Positions 48,113-57,276 of a stretch of 64,000 nucleotides of DNA are shown one piece after another. The first letter of the stretch is position 1; each line of letters begins with the position of its first letter. The notes under the pieces were generated by a model, which did not search any database, was not told where the DNA came from, and saw only the letters and a program-made list of their open reading frames with translations. Source of the stretch: Streptomyces canus (GTDB taxonomy: Bacteria > Actinomycetota > Actinomycetes > Streptomycetales > Streptomycetaceae); assembly GCF_041435015.1 (NCBI RefSeq), contig NZ_CP107989.1:2480001-2544000 (forward strand), read 5' to 3'. Position numbers and translations under genes: made by a program.

Positions 48113-49071
48113 TGGACACGGTCCTCTATCTCGTCCGTCGGCTTCTTCAGGCCCTCGCCGTGATCCTGATCGTCACGATCGTGGTCTTCTGCCTGCTGCA
48201 CGCGCTGCCCGGGGGTCCCGCGCGCGGGATCCTCCGGCCGCAGGCGACGGCCGGGCAGATCGCCGCCTTCAATCACGAGCAGGGGCTCGATCGGTCCCTG
48301 CCCGTGCAGTACGTCCTGTATCTGCGCGAGTTGGTGCAGGGGGATCTCGGGACGTCGTACACGCTGAACGAAGCGGTCTCTCGGCTGATCGAGCAACGGT
48401 TGCCGAAGACGCTGGTGTTGACGGTGTTGTCGGCTGTCGTCGGGCTGGTGCTGGCGGTGCCGTTGGGCATGTGGCAGGCGGTGCGGCGGAACAAGCCGAC
48501 CGACTACGTCATCACCACGCTGAGCTTCGTCGCGTATTCGACGCCGGTGTATTTCCTGGGGCTGCTGCTGATTCTGCTGTTCACGCAGACGCTTCGGTGG
48601 TTTCCCTCCCAGGCCCCCCAAGGGGACACGTTGGGGCAGGTGTTGGCCGATCCTGCGGGGCTGGTGCTGCCCGTGGTCACCGGGGCCGCGTCCATGGTTG
48701 CCGTGTTCAGCCGCTATATGCGGGGCGCGACGCTGGAGAACCTCTCCGAGGACTATGTGCGGACCGCTCGGGCGGGGGGTGCGGGGCAGTACGCCGTGCT
48801 CTTCCGGCACGTTTTCCGTAACTCGCTGACGCCGGTGGTGGCGATGCTCGGGTACTACGTGCCGGTGCTGTTCGGGGGCGCGCTGGTGGTGGAGCAGTTG
48901 TTCAACTACCCGGGGATGGGCCTGTTGTTCTGGTCCGCGGCCCAGTCGTCGGACTATCCGGTGCTGTTGGGGTGTGTGCTGGTGATCTCGGTGGCGACTG
49001 TTGTGGGGACCTTGCTCGCGGATGTCGTGCAGCGGGTTGTGGATCCTCGGGTGAAGGAGGGGCGGGCGTGA
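48112..49071 (+). CDS. ABC transporter permease, DppB-type
   Basis: 319 residues: TM1 near the N-terminus, an extracytoplasmic domain, then five helices with the EAA-like motif EDYVRTARAGGAGQYAVLFRHVFRN. GTG 48112 overlaps the preceding stop (TAGTG), so it is translationally coupled. Typical DppB N-terminal LVRRLLQALAVILIVTIVVF and PVQYVLYLRELVQGDLGTSY. Confidence 0.94.
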   Translation: MDTVLYLVRRLLQALAVILIVTIVVFCLLHALPGGPARGILRPQATAGQIAAFNHEQGLDRSLPVQYVLYLRELVQGDLGTSYTLNEAVSRLIEQRLPKTLVLTVLSAVVGLVLAVPLGMWQAVRRNKPTDYVITTLSFVAYSTPVYFLGLLLILLFTQTLRWFPSQAPQGDTLGQVLADPAGLVLPVVTGAASMVAVFSRYMRGATLENLSEDYVRTARAGGAGQYAVLFRHVFRNSLTPVVAMLGYYVPVLFGGALVVEQLFNYPGMGLLFWSAAQSSDYPVLLGCVLVISVATVVGTLLADVVQRVVDPRVKEGRA

Positions 49072-49970
49072 GTGTTCAAAGCGCGGGCCGGTGGGGGCTG
49101 ATCGCGCCCCGTGGCGGAGCCGCAAAGAGACGCAGCCCCGCGCCCCTGAAGGCACGCTTCGCGCGCAATCGGCTTGCTGTGGCTGGACTCGCGGTGGTCG
49201 TCCTCTTCCTGGCCTTCTGCTTCATCGGCCCCCTCGTGTACTCCACCGATCAGACCCACACCGACCTCACGCAGGTCAACCTCGCACCCAGTGGCTCCCA
49301 TTGGCTCGGTACCGACGCCGTCGGACACGACCAGCTCGGGCGGCTCATGTACGGCGGTCAGGTGTCGCTGCTGGTGGGGCTGGCGGCCGGGGTGCTCGCG
49401 ACCGTCATCGGGACGCTGTGGGGGGCCATCGCGGGGTATGCGGGCGGCTGGGTGGACGCCGTGATGATGCGGGTCGTCGACGCGGGCATCGCCATCCCCG
49501 CCCTGTTCATCCTGCTGGTCGTGTCCGCCATCACCAGTCCCGGCACGCTCGGGCTGATCGTCGTGCTCGGGCTGGTGTCCTGGCTGGTGCCCTCCCGACT
49601 CGTGCGGGCCGAGACGCTCACGCTGAAGAACCGGGACTATGTGCTGACCCTACGGGCGACCGGCGGCACGCACGGGCGGGCCATCCGCCGGCACATCCTG
49701 CCCAACTCGGTGTCCACGATCGTCGTCGCGGCCACCTTCCAGATCGCCGACGCGATCCTGCTCATCGCCTATGTGTCGTATCTCGGGCTCGGTGTACAGC
49801 CGCCGAAGACCGACTGGGGCGGCATGCTGTCGGCCGGGCTGACGGCCGCGTACTCGGGGCGCTGGTGGCTGATCGTTCCGCCGGGCCTCGCGATCATCCT
49901 CGTCGTGTGCGCGTTCAACGCGATCGGCGACGGGCTGCGGGACGCCTTCGACGTGAGGGGACGCGCGTGA
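49068..49970 (+). CDS. ABC transporter permease, DppC-type, with inserted repeat near N-terminus
   Basis: 300 residues. N-terminal RFARNRLAVAGLAVVVLFLAF then the DppC hallmarks HWLGTDAVGHDQLGRLMYGGQVSL and EAA motif LTLRATGGTHGRAIRRHILPN. GTG 49068 overlaps the dppB-type stop by 4 nt. Residues about 10-27 (GLIAPRGGAAKRRSPAPL) are encoded by a short dispersed-repeat-like DNA element and are not expected in DppC proteins. Pairs with the DppB-type protein. Confidence 0.93.
   Translation: MSVQSAGRWGLIAPRGGAAKRRSPAPLKARFARNRLAVAGLAVVVLFLAFCFIGPLVYSTDQTHTDLTQVNLAPSGSHWLGTDAVGHDQLGRLMYGGQVSLLVGLAAGVLATVIGTLWGAIAGYAGGWVDAVMMRVVDAGIAIPALFILLVVSAITSPGTLGLIVVLGLVSWLVPSRLVRAETLTLKNRDYVLTLRATGGTHGRAIRRHILPNSVSTIVVAATFQIADAILLIAYVSYLGLGVQPPKTDWGGMLSAGLTAAYSGRWWLIVPPGLAIILVVCAFNAIGDGLRDAFDVRGRA
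49094..49148. repeat. Dispersed palindromic repeat inserted in the dppC-like coding sequence
   Basis: Sequence with outer arms GGGGCTG (49094-49100) / CAGCCCC (49133-49139), inner GGCGGAGCCGC hairpin and CGCGCCCCT end. It resembles the small GC-rich repeats usually found between Streptomyces genes, and its length keeps the frame open. Shorter related pieces (GCGCGGGGCTG, GGTCGCGCCCCT) occur at about 27935-27950 and 44979-44992. Confidence 0.55.
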
Positions 49971-51586
49971 ACATCCTGACCATCGAGGACCTCGGGGTGA
50001 CCTTCTCCACGGAGACGGGTGACGTACCGGCCGTCCGTGGCGTGTCGCTGCACGTCCGGCCGGGCGAGACACTCGCCCTCGTCGGCGAGTCCGGGTCCGG
50101 GAAGTCGACGGTGGCGCTCGCCGCCATGGGGCTGCTGCCGGGCACCGCGCGCGCCTCGGGGCGGGTCTCGGTCGACGGGACGGAGATCGTCGGTGCCGCG
50201 GAGGCCTCGCTCGCCCGGCTGCGGGGGCGGACCGCCTCCATGGTCTTCCAGGAACCGGCCACCGCCCTCGATCCGCTGACCCGGGTCGGCGCCCAGATCG
50301 CGGAAGTCGTACGCAACCACCGGGACGTCTCCCGGTCGGAGGCCGCCCGTGAGGCGGTCGAGCTCCTGCGCCGCGTCGGGATTCCCGAGCCGGAGCGGCG
50401 GGCCTCGGCGTTCCCGTTCCAGCTGTCGGGCGGGCAGCGGCAGCGGGTCGTCATCGCCATGGCGATCGCCAACTCGCCCGGTCTGCTGATCGCGGACGAG
50501 CCGACCACCGCGCTCGACGTCACCGTGCAGGCCGAGATCCTGGATCTGCTGCGGCGGTTGGCGGCCGACTCGGGCACCGGCGTCCTGCTCGTCACGCACA
50601 ACATGGGCGTGGTCGCGGACTTCGCGGACCGGGTCGCCGTCATGCTGCGGGGCGAGGTCGTGGAGACGGGGCCCGTGGAGGACGTGCTGTTGCGGCCCGA
50701 GCACGAGTACACGCGGGGGCTCCTTGCGGCGGTGCCGCGGCTGAGGTTCAGCGGCGAGGACGCACCCCCGGCCGAAGAGCCCCCGGTGGTGCGACTCCGG
50801 GACGTGTCCGTGCGGTTCGGACGGGTCCAGGCCCTGGACGGCGTCCTTCTCGACGTCCGTCCCGGAGAAACCGTCGGGCTCGTGGGCGAGTCCGGGTCGG
50901 GCAAGTCGACCGCGGCCAGGGTCGCACTCGGGCTCGTCGCGCCCGCCTCCGGCTCGGTGTCCCTGTTCGGGGCCGACCTGGGCCGCGTCCGGGGCCGGAA
51001 GCGGCGGGCGCTCCTGTCCGGTGTGGGTGTGGTGCTCCAGGACCCGGTGGCCTCGCTGGACGCGCGGATGAGTGTGGCCGAGTGCGTGGCGGAGCCCCTC
51101 AGGGTGCACCGCAGGGGGATGTCGGGGGCCGAACGGCGGGACCGGGTCGCGGAGGTGCTCGAACTTGTGAGGCTGCCAAGGGAGTTGGCGGGTCGGGGGC
51201 CGCGTGAGCTGTCCGGTGGTCAGCGGCAGCGGGTGAGTCTCGCCCGGGCGCTGGTCCTCGAACCCCGGCTGCTGGTCGCGGACGAGCCGACGAGCGCGCT
51301 GGATGTGAGCGTGCAGCGGACCGTGCTGGAGGTGATCGCCGAGTTGCAGCGGGAGTTGGGGTTCGCCTGCCTCTTCGTCTCCCACGACCTGGCGGTCGTG
51401 CAGGAGTTCGCGCAGCGGGTCGTCGTCATGCGGGACGGGCGGGTCGAGGAGCAGGGGCCGACCATGTCCACGCTGCTGCGCCCGGAGACCGAGTACACCC
51501 GGCGGCTCATCGCGGCCGTACCCGTGCCGGATCCGGTGGTGCAGCGGCGGCGGCGCGCCGAGCAGCGGGCCGGGGTCACCGCGTGA
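49967..51586 (+). CDS. Fused dual ATPase of oligopeptide ABC transporter (DppD-DppF type)
   Basis: 539 residues with two complete ABC cassettes in one chain. Domain 1 (1-255): Walker A GESGSGKST, LSGGQRQRV, LLIADEPTTALD. Domain 2 (265-539): GESGSGKST, LSGGQRQRV, LLVADEPTSALD. Each ends with the oligopeptide-type region (EYTRGLLAAVP; EYTRRLIAAVP). GTG 49967 overlaps the permease stop by 4 nt. The usual DppD and DppF subunits are fused, as is common in actinobacteria. Confidence 0.95.
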   Translation: MNILTIEDLGVTFSTETGDVPAVRGVSLHVRPGETLALVGESGSGKSTVALAAMGLLPGTARASGRVSVDGTEIVGAAEASLARLRGRTASMVFQEPATALDPLTRVGAQIAEVVRNHRDVSRSEAAREAVELLRRVGIPEPERRASAFPFQLSGGQRQRVVIAMAIANSPGLLIADEPTTALDVTVQAEILDLLRRLAADSGTGVLLVTHNMGVVADFADRVAVMLRGEVVETGPVEDVLLRPEHEYTRGLLAAVPRLRFSGEDAPPAEEPPVVRLRDVSVRFGRVQALDGVLLDVRPGETVGLVGESGSGKSTAARVALGLVAPASGSVSLFGADLGRVRGRKRRALLSGVGVVLQDPVASLDARMSVAECVAEPLRVHRRGMSGAERRDRVAEVLELVRLPRELAGRGPRELSGGQRQRVSLARALVLEPRLLVADEPTSALDVSVQRTVLEVIAELQRELGFACLFVSHDLAVVQEFAQRVVVMRDGRVEEQGPTMSTLLRPETEYTRRLIAAVPVPDPVVQRRRRAEQRAGVTA

Positions 51587-52482
51587 AGGCGGTCGCCGGG
51601 GTCGACATCGGCGGTACGAGCACACAAGTGGCTTTGTTCGCCGATGACTTGACGGTTGTCGACCGACTGGAGGTGCCCACGCCCGCGTCCGTCGGCGGGG
51701 ACGCGATGGTCGGCGCCGCGCTGGACGCCGTACGACTGCTGCTCGACCGTACGGGCGTACGGCTGCTCGGGGTCGGGGTCGGGGCCGCGGGTGTCGTGGA
51801 CGTGCGGGAGGGGCGGATCCTGGTGGCCAGCGACTCGTTCCGGGACTGGGCCGGGTTCGCGGTCACGGCGGCGTTCGAGGAGGCGCTCGGGGTGCCGGCG
51901 TTTCTCGACAACGACGTCAACGCGTTCCTGCGCGGCGAGGCGACGGCCGGGGCGGTGGCGGGCGAGCGCGATGTGCTCGGGATGACCCTCGGCACCGGGG
52001 TCGGCGGGGCGCTGTGGCTGGACGGCGCGCTCTACGGCGGGCCGCACGGCGCGGCGGGCGAGATCGGGCACATCCCGGGCTTCGGCGACCTGCCGTGCAC
52101 ATGCGGCGGGCGCGGCCATCTGGAGACGCTGGCGTCGGGGCGGGCGATCGCGGCGCGGTACGGGGAGCGGACCGGGCGGGCGCTGAGCGCGCGCGACGTG
52201 GCGGAGGCCTCCGACGCGGACGCGCTCGCCGTGTACGAGGACGCGGGCGCCGCCGTCGCTCGCGCGCTCCTGGTCACGGCGGGCCTGCTGGATGTCACCA
52301 CCGTGGTGATCGGCGGGGGCGTCGGCCGCGCCTGGACGCTCCTCGAACCGTCGATCCTGCGGGCCCTGGCCACCGAACCGCCGGTCAGCGGGCATCCGGT
52401 ACGGGTGGTGCCGTCACTGCTCGGCGGGGACGCGGTGGCGGTGGGCGCCGCGGCCCGGGTCCGGGCGGAACTCGGAATCTGA
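51583..52482 (+). CDS. ROK-family sugar kinase
   Basis: 299 residues, no HTH, so an enzyme rather than a regulator. ATP site VDIGGTSTQVALF, catalytic Asp in FLDNDVNAFLRGE, GTGVGGALWLDG, EIGHIPG and a zinc-type CTCGGRGHLETLASG cluster. ROK kinases phosphorylate glucose, N-acetylglucosamine, N-acetylmannosamine and related sugars. GTG 51583 overlaps the ATPase stop (GTGA), so it is the last gene of the transporter operon. A sugar kinase coupled to an oligopeptide transporter suggests that the imported compound contains a sugar. Confidence 0.9.
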   Translation: MKAVAGVDIGGTSTQVALFADDLTVVDRLEVPTPASVGGDAMVGAALDAVRLLLDRTGVRLLGVGVGAAGVVDVREGRILVASDSFRDWAGFAVTAAFEEALGVPAFLDNDVNAFLRGEATAGAVAGERDVLGMTLGTGVGGALWLDGALYGGPHGAAGEIGHIPGFGDLPCTCGGRGHLETLASGRAIAARYGERTGRALSARDVAEASDADALAVYEDAGAAVARALLVTAGLLDVTTVVIGGGVGRAWTLLEPSILRALATEPPVSGHPVRVVPSLLGGDAVAVGAAARVRAELGI

Positions 52483-52668
52483 CCTGCGAGCCGGTGGGGA
52501 TTTCGCGCGGTCACGACGTCGGGGTGGACACCGGTGCCGCCGGACAGCGGGGCGTTGCCGCGGACGGTGCGCATCGCTCGGACCCGGCGGGGTGGGCGCC
52601 GAACCCGAAGTCGCCCGCGCCGGGGTCGAGCAAGGCCACGTCCGGACCGGCGCGGGCCCTCCAGGGAA

Positions 52669-52694
52669 GTGGCCTCCCCCGTGGGGGAGGCCAC
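52669..52694. terminator. Bidirectional terminator between ROK kinase and osmoprotectant-binding protein genes
   Basis: Perfect 12-bp arms GTGGCCTCCCCC / GGGGGAGGCCAC separated by 2 nt, in the gap between the two convergent genes. The stretch 52483-52668 before it holds nothing recognisable. Confidence 0.92.
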
Positions 52695-52716
52695 CCGCGC
52701 CGGTTCTCGACCGAGG

Positions 52717-53682
52717 TCAGCCCAGGCTGTTCGTCTTCAGCCACGCCTTCGCCACGTCCAGCGGGTCCTTGCTCTCCAGCTGGACCTGGAGGTCCATCTC
52801 GAGGAGTGCCTTGGTGTCCAGCTTGGCCGAGACGGCGTTGAGCGCGGCGACGCCCTCCGAGGAGAGGCCGGACTTGTAGACCAGCGGAGTCACGTTCGCG
52901 AAGCCGAAGAGGTTCTTCGGGTCCTGGAGGACGACGAACTTCTCCTTGATGATGGTCGGGTCGGTCGTGAAGATGTCCGCGGCCTGCACGGTGTTCTTCT
53001 TCAGCGCCGCCTGGGTCAGCGGACCGCCCGCGTCGAGTGCCTTGAAGGACTCGAACTTCAGGCCGTACACGGACTCCAGGCCCAGCAGACCCTGCTGCCG
53101 GGTCTGGAACTCCGGCGAACCGCCTATGACCAGGTCCGGGGCGATGTCCTTGAGGTCGGCGAGTGTGGATTCGGTGGTGAGGTTGTACTTCTTCGCGGTG
53201 GCCGCGTTGACCGTGACCGAGTCCTTGTCCTCCGCCGGCGCCGAGTCCAGCAGCGTCAGCTTGGAGTCGAGCTTGGCCTTGGCCGCGGCGTCCACGGCCT
53301 GCGTCGACTCCTGCTTGGCATCCTTGTCCAGGTAGGCGAGCAGCGAGCCGTTGTACTCGGGCAGGACGGTGATGGAGCCGTTCTTCAGCAGGCCGTAAGT
53401 GGTCTCGCGGCTGCCGATGTTGGGCTTGTAGGTGACCTTGATGCCCTTGGCCTTCAGGGCTTCACCGTAGATGTCGGCGAGCAGGATGCTCTCGGCGAAG
53501 TTGTTGGAGCCGACGACGACGGTGTCGCCGTTGCCGGCCCCCGCCGTGTCCTCGCTCAACGGGTCGGAGGTGTCGTCGGAGGACCCGCATCCCGCCAGCA
53601 GGACCGTGGCGGCGGCGAGCGCGACAGCGGCCACGCCGGGGTTCTTCCTGATGGACCTGCGGTGTGCGGCGGTAAAAGTCAC
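52717..53682 (-). CDS. Osmoprotectant (glycine betaine/choline) binding lipoprotein, OpuCC/ProX type
   Basis: 321 residues. Signal peptide with lipobox LLAGC (Cys32), then the OpuAC-family domain: VVVGSNNFAESILLADIYGEAL, VLPEYNGSLLAYL, LVIGGSPEFQTRQQG and LKNTVQAADIFTTDPTI. It delivers quaternary amines to the permease/ATPase encoded at 58.3-60.8 kb, which reads in the same direction but is separated from it by the conservon 2 operon on the other strand. ATG 53682. Confidence 0.92.
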   Translation of the reverse strand: MTFTAAHRRSIRKNPGVAAVALAAATVLLAGCGSSDDTSDPLSEDTAGAGNGDTVVVGSNNFAESILLADIYGEALKAKGIKVTYKPNIGSRETTYGLLKNGSITVLPEYNGSLLAYLDKDAKQESTQAVDAAAKAKLDSKLTLLDSAPAEDKDSVTVNAATAKKYNLTTESTLADLKDIAPDLVIGGSPEFQTRQQGLLGLESVYGLKFESFKALDAGGPLTQAALKKNTVQAADIFTTDPTIIKEKFVVLQDPKNLFGFANVTPLVYKSGLSSEGVAALNAVSAKLDTKALLEMDLQVQLESKDPLDVAKAWLKTNSLG

Positions 53683-54048
53683 GATTCCCGTTCCGGAACT
53701 CAGGGGGATGCAAGGTGGTTCAAGGACGTTCGAGGGGGAAGCCCTCGCACTGATCCAATCCAGCCCGTTCTCGGTCAGTCAAGACCGGCCTGGTCACAAT
53801 TGGCACCAACCCATGGTCGGTTGTGAAGGAAGAGCGAAACCGGCACGCCGGGTGCAGCGCGGGTTGTAACGGATTCTTGACTCAGGGCGGCGGCAAGCGC
53901 TGTCCGAAGAGGCTGTAGTCTCGCCGAAGTTGGCGCCGGTCACACAGGCGTGCAGGAGCCACTCAGGTGTCCCTATGCACCGTCCCGTAGCGATCAGTAT
54001 CGGTCATGTGCGTTCTCGCGCCGCCGAGACACCCACGAAGGAGGGCTG
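53683..54048. other. Divergent promoter region of osmoprotectant-binding protein and cvnA (conservon 2)
   Basis: 366 nt without a gene. An imperfect inverted repeat with CACAA...TTGTG ends lies around 53795-53831 and a TTGACT hexamer near 53877. Neither is strong enough to name. Confidence 0.4.
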
Positions 54049-56784
54049 GTGTCCACGAACGAGGTGGGCGCGTCCACCCGGTCGGCACCGTCGCCGTCGC
54101 GGGGCGGCACCCGTGGCAGCGGTATCCGGGGCATACGGGACTTCGCCGAGCGCTGGCCGTTCCGGCGCAAGCTGAACATCCTGGTCGGTGTGCCTCTCGC
54201 GGTGGTCGCCGTGCTGCTGACCTATCTCTTCGCCGACCAGGTCGGCCAGTCCCGGGACGCGTCGGACGCGGCCCAGCTGGTGCGGGACAGCGCCGAGGTG
54301 GCCAAGCTCGTCGGGCAGTTGGAGGCCGAGCACCAGCAGGCCGTCCTGCTCTCCGTGCGCCACCAGGCCTCCTGGGACGGCGCCACCCCCTCGCAGTCCG
54401 CCTACCGCGAGGCCCAGATCCGCGTGGACAACCAGGTCGAGAAGGTCCGCGCGACCTTCGGCGGCCGGCTGCCGGACGAGGAGGCCCAGGCCCTGCGCGA
54501 GGTCAACGGCCTGGAGGACCTGCGCAACACGATCGAGAAGGCCTATCTGCCGGCCGACAACATCGACCCGGCCTACAGCGACGCCGCCAAGGGCCTGATC
54601 GACGGTCTCGGGCTCGACCGCAACCCGGCCCTCGCCGCCACCTTCACCGGCAACCTGCTCGACTCGCTGCTGCGCGCCGACGCCGCCCACGGCGCCTTCG
54701 AGACCGGAGTGTTCTCCGCGACGACCGGCGACTCCAACGCCCTCATCGAGCTGATCGGCGCGATCGGCTCCTACGACGAGTACACCCACCAGGTCGAGCG
54801 CTTCGGCCGGTTCGCCAGTGCGGAGCAGGCGGAGGAACTCGGCGACATCGAGCACAACACCGCCCAGGCGACGATCGCCCGGCAGTACGCCGAGCTGCAG
54901 ATCGACCCGGGCTCGCTCCAGGCGGACACGCCGTCGGAGATCAAGAACGCCTTCCAGACGGCGCTCGACTCCTACCCGGACTACCGCGCCCAGGCCCGGA
55001 CCCGGCTGAAGACCACGACCTCGCTCATCGACCAGATCGCCGACCGCGCCGACACCGCCTCCCGGGACGCGCGCTCGAACGCCGCCTGGCTGCTCGGGTC
55101 CGCTCTGCTCGGCTTCGTGCTCTGGCTCGCCTTCTCGGTCGCCGTACGACGCTCGGTGGTGCGCCCGGTGCAGGCGCTCACCGGTGCCGCCAAGCAGGTC
55201 GCCGAGGTGGCGGGCCGTGAGCTCGCCCGCGTGGCCGACGACGACACCGAGGACACCGGGACGCCGCGGCTCCAGGAGATGCCGGTCACCGCGAAGGACG
55301 AGATCGGTGACCTCGCCGACGTGTTCAACCAGGTGCAGAGCACCGCGGTCGCGCTCCTGGAACGCCAGGTGCTCAGCCGTCGCAACGTCGCCGAGATGTT
55401 CGGCAACGTGGGCCGCCGGGTCAGCAACCTGACCACCCGGCAGCTGGCCCTGATCGACGCGGTCGAGCGCGGCGAGACCGACCCGGCGCTCCTGGAACGC
55501 CTCTACAGCATCGACCACATCGCGGTCCGCCTGCGCCGCAACGCCGACAGCCTGATGCTGCTCGCCGGCATCCGCGAGACCGTCCTCGACTCCGGGCCGC
55601 TCGCCCTCACCAACGTCGTCCGCGCCGCGCTCGGCCAGATCGAGGGCTTCCAGCGGGTCTCCCTCCAGGTCGGCACGGAGGTCATGGTCGAGCCCGACAT
55701 CATCGGCGACCTCACGCTGATGGTGGCCGAACTCGTCGAGAACGCCGTGGCCTTCTCGCCCGCCGGCAGCCCCGTCGAGGTGATCGTCAAGGACAGTCAC
55801 GAGGGTGCGCTGGTCGTGATCTCCGACCACGGTCTCGGCATGAGCGCCGAGCGCCTGGAGGAGGAGAACGCCCGCCTCATCCGCCGCGAACGCCTCGACC
55901 TCGTCCCGACGAAGGTGCTCGGCCTGTTCGTGGTCGGCACGCTGGCGCGCCGCTGGGAGGTGGGCGTCACCCTCACCCGCACCCCCGGCGGCGGCGTCAC
56001 GGCCGAGGTGACGATCCCGTCGTCCCTGCTGCTGACGATGAGCCCGGTGGCGGTTGCCTCCGGCGGTTCGACGGCGGCGGGTACGGCGGCGGAGTCCCGT
56101 ACGGCACCGGTGGCGGACGCGTCCGGCACCACCACCGGAACGCTCCCCGGCTCGGCCGCGGCCGGCCATGTCGGCGCGACCCCGCGCACTGCGGCGGAGA
56201 CGGCACAGGCCCCCCGTACGACCTCGTCCGCGGGTCCGGTACCGGCAGCGCGGGCGGAATCCACCGTGGGCGGGACGGCGGACGCCGGGTCCGGCCAGGG
56301 CGGTGCGAGGTCCGCCGAAGCCGGCGTCCGGGGAGGCGGCCCCGGCGCATCCCACGGGTCCCCCGCTTCCGCCACAGGCGAGCCCACCCCGCTCCCCCGC
56401 CGTATCCCCCACCGCGACACCTCCTCCGGCACAACCCCGTTGATCCCGCAGGCCCGTACCGGCGAGGCGACCACCGCCGAAACGACGGGGAACGGCGACG
56501 GAGGCGACGGCGGCCGCCCCCTGCGTCGCCGCGTCCGTGGCGCCACGCTGCGCACCACCCTCGGTGCCGACGCCGTGTCCCAGGCGGCCCCGCCCCGGCC
56601 CGCGGACGCCGACGCCGTGCGTGACGCGCTCGACGAGTTCGAGGCGGCCGTGGAGCGCGCCCACCGGGACAGCGAGACCGGTAACCACGTCAGACCGGTG
56701 CTCGAGGACGACCTGGAAACCCGCACGACCGCATCCAACCCCCCGCACGACCAGAACCACTCCCCGGAAGGAGCGGAGCAGTGA
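54049..56784 (+). CDS. cvnA: Conservon sensor kinase-like protein CvnA (conservon 2)
   Basis: 911 residues. Basic/Pro-rich N-terminus, TM1 about 42-62 (LNILVGVPLAVVAVLLTYLF), a nitrate/nitrite-sensing-like helical extracytoplasmic domain (70-340), TM2 about 345-366, HAMP, then a helix with LYSIDHIAVRLRRNADS (His490) and an HATPase_c domain (LMVAELVENAVAFSP, SDHGLGMS, LGLFVVGTLARRW). The 250-residue tail is disordered, Ala/Thr/Pro-rich. GTG 54049 has AAGGAGGG upstream. First gene of cvnABCD; the next gene overlaps by 4 nt. Compare conservon 1, where the His is replaced. Confidence 0.92.
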   Translation: MSTNEVGASTRSAPSPSRGGTRGSGIRGIRDFAERWPFRRKLNILVGVPLAVVAVLLTYLFADQVGQSRDASDAAQLVRDSAEVAKLVGQLEAEHQQAVLLSVRHQASWDGATPSQSAYREAQIRVDNQVEKVRATFGGRLPDEEAQALREVNGLEDLRNTIEKAYLPADNIDPAYSDAAKGLIDGLGLDRNPALAATFTGNLLDSLLRADAAHGAFETGVFSATTGDSNALIELIGAIGSYDEYTHQVERFGRFASAEQAEELGDIEHNTAQATIARQYAELQIDPGSLQADTPSEIKNAFQTALDSYPDYRAQARTRLKTTTSLIDQIADRADTASRDARSNAAWLLGSALLGFVLWLAFSVAVRRSVVRPVQALTGAAKQVAEVAGRELARVADDDTEDTGTPRLQEMPVTAKDEIGDLADVFNQVQSTAVALLERQVLSRRNVAEMFGNVGRRVSNLTTRQLALIDAVERGETDPALLERLYSIDHIAVRLRRNADSLMLLAGIRETVLDSGPLALTNVVRAALGQIEGFQRVSLQVGTEVMVEPDIIGDLTLMVAELVENAVAFSPAGSPVEVIVKDSHEGALVVISDHGLGMSAERLEEENARLIRRERLDLVPTKVLGLFVVGTLARRWEVGVTLTRTPGGGVTAEVTIPSSLLLTMSPVAVASGGSTAAGTAAESRTAPVADASGTTTGTLPGSAAAGHVGATPRTAAETAQAPRTTSSAGPVPAARAESTVGGTADAGSGQGGARSAEAGVRGGGPGASHGSPASATGEPTPLPRRIPHRDTSSGTTPLIPQARTGEATTAETTGNGDGGDGGRPLRRRVRGATLRTTLGADAVSQAAPPRPADADAVRDALDEFEAAVERAHRDSETGNHVRPVLEDDLETRTTASNPPHDQNHSPEGAEQ

Positions 56785-57257
56785 GCACGTCCACAGGTGA
56801 CACGCCTACGGAAGGCACCACGCCCGCCGACCTGCAGGCCGCCGCAGCCGACTTCACCTGGCTGCTGAACCGTTTCGCGACGGAGACGGCGGGTGTCGTC
56901 GACGCCATCGCCGTGTCCTCGGACGGGCTGCTCATCGCCGTGTCGGAACTACGCGAGCACGCGGACTCCGAACGCCTCGCCGCGATCGTCTCCGGCATCA
57001 CGAGCCTGGCCGCCGGTGCCTCCGGCAACTACGGCCTCGGCGGCCTCAACAAGGTCATCATCGACCTCGAGGGCGGCCATGTCCTCGTCTCCGCGATCGG
57101 CAGCGGCGCCGTGCTCGGCGTCGTCACCGACAAGGAGGCCAAGCTCGGCAACATCGCGTACGAGATGACGCTGTTCGCGAACCGGGCCGGCAGCGCGCTC
57201 AGCCCCCAGCTGGTGCTCGAACTGAAGAACAGCGTCGGCGCGGCGTCGAAGCGCTGA
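56781..57257 (+). CDS. cvnB: Roadblock/LC7 protein CvnB (conservon 2)
   Basis: 158 residues with the roadblock/LC7 pattern (LNRFATETAGVVDAIAVSSDGLLIA; LEGGHVLVSAIGSGAVLGVV). GTG 56781 overlaps the cvnA stop (GTGA), implying translational coupling. Roughly co-linear with the first CvnB, with longer N-terminal and C-terminal tails. Confidence 0.93.
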   Translation: MSTSTGDTPTEGTTPADLQAAAADFTWLLNRFATETAGVVDAIAVSSDGLLIAVSELREHADSERLAAIVSGITSLAAGASGNYGLGGLNKVIIDLEGGHVLVSAIGSGAVLGVVTDKEAKLGNIAYEMTLFANRAGSALSPQLVLELKNSVGAASKR

Positions 57258-57276
57258 CCGAGGAGGAAGCGCAGTC

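Noticed and set aside
53795..53831. Inverted repeat with CACAA/TTGTG ends before the osmoprotectant-binding protein gene
   Set aside because: Only the outer five bases match well; too weak to list as an operator.
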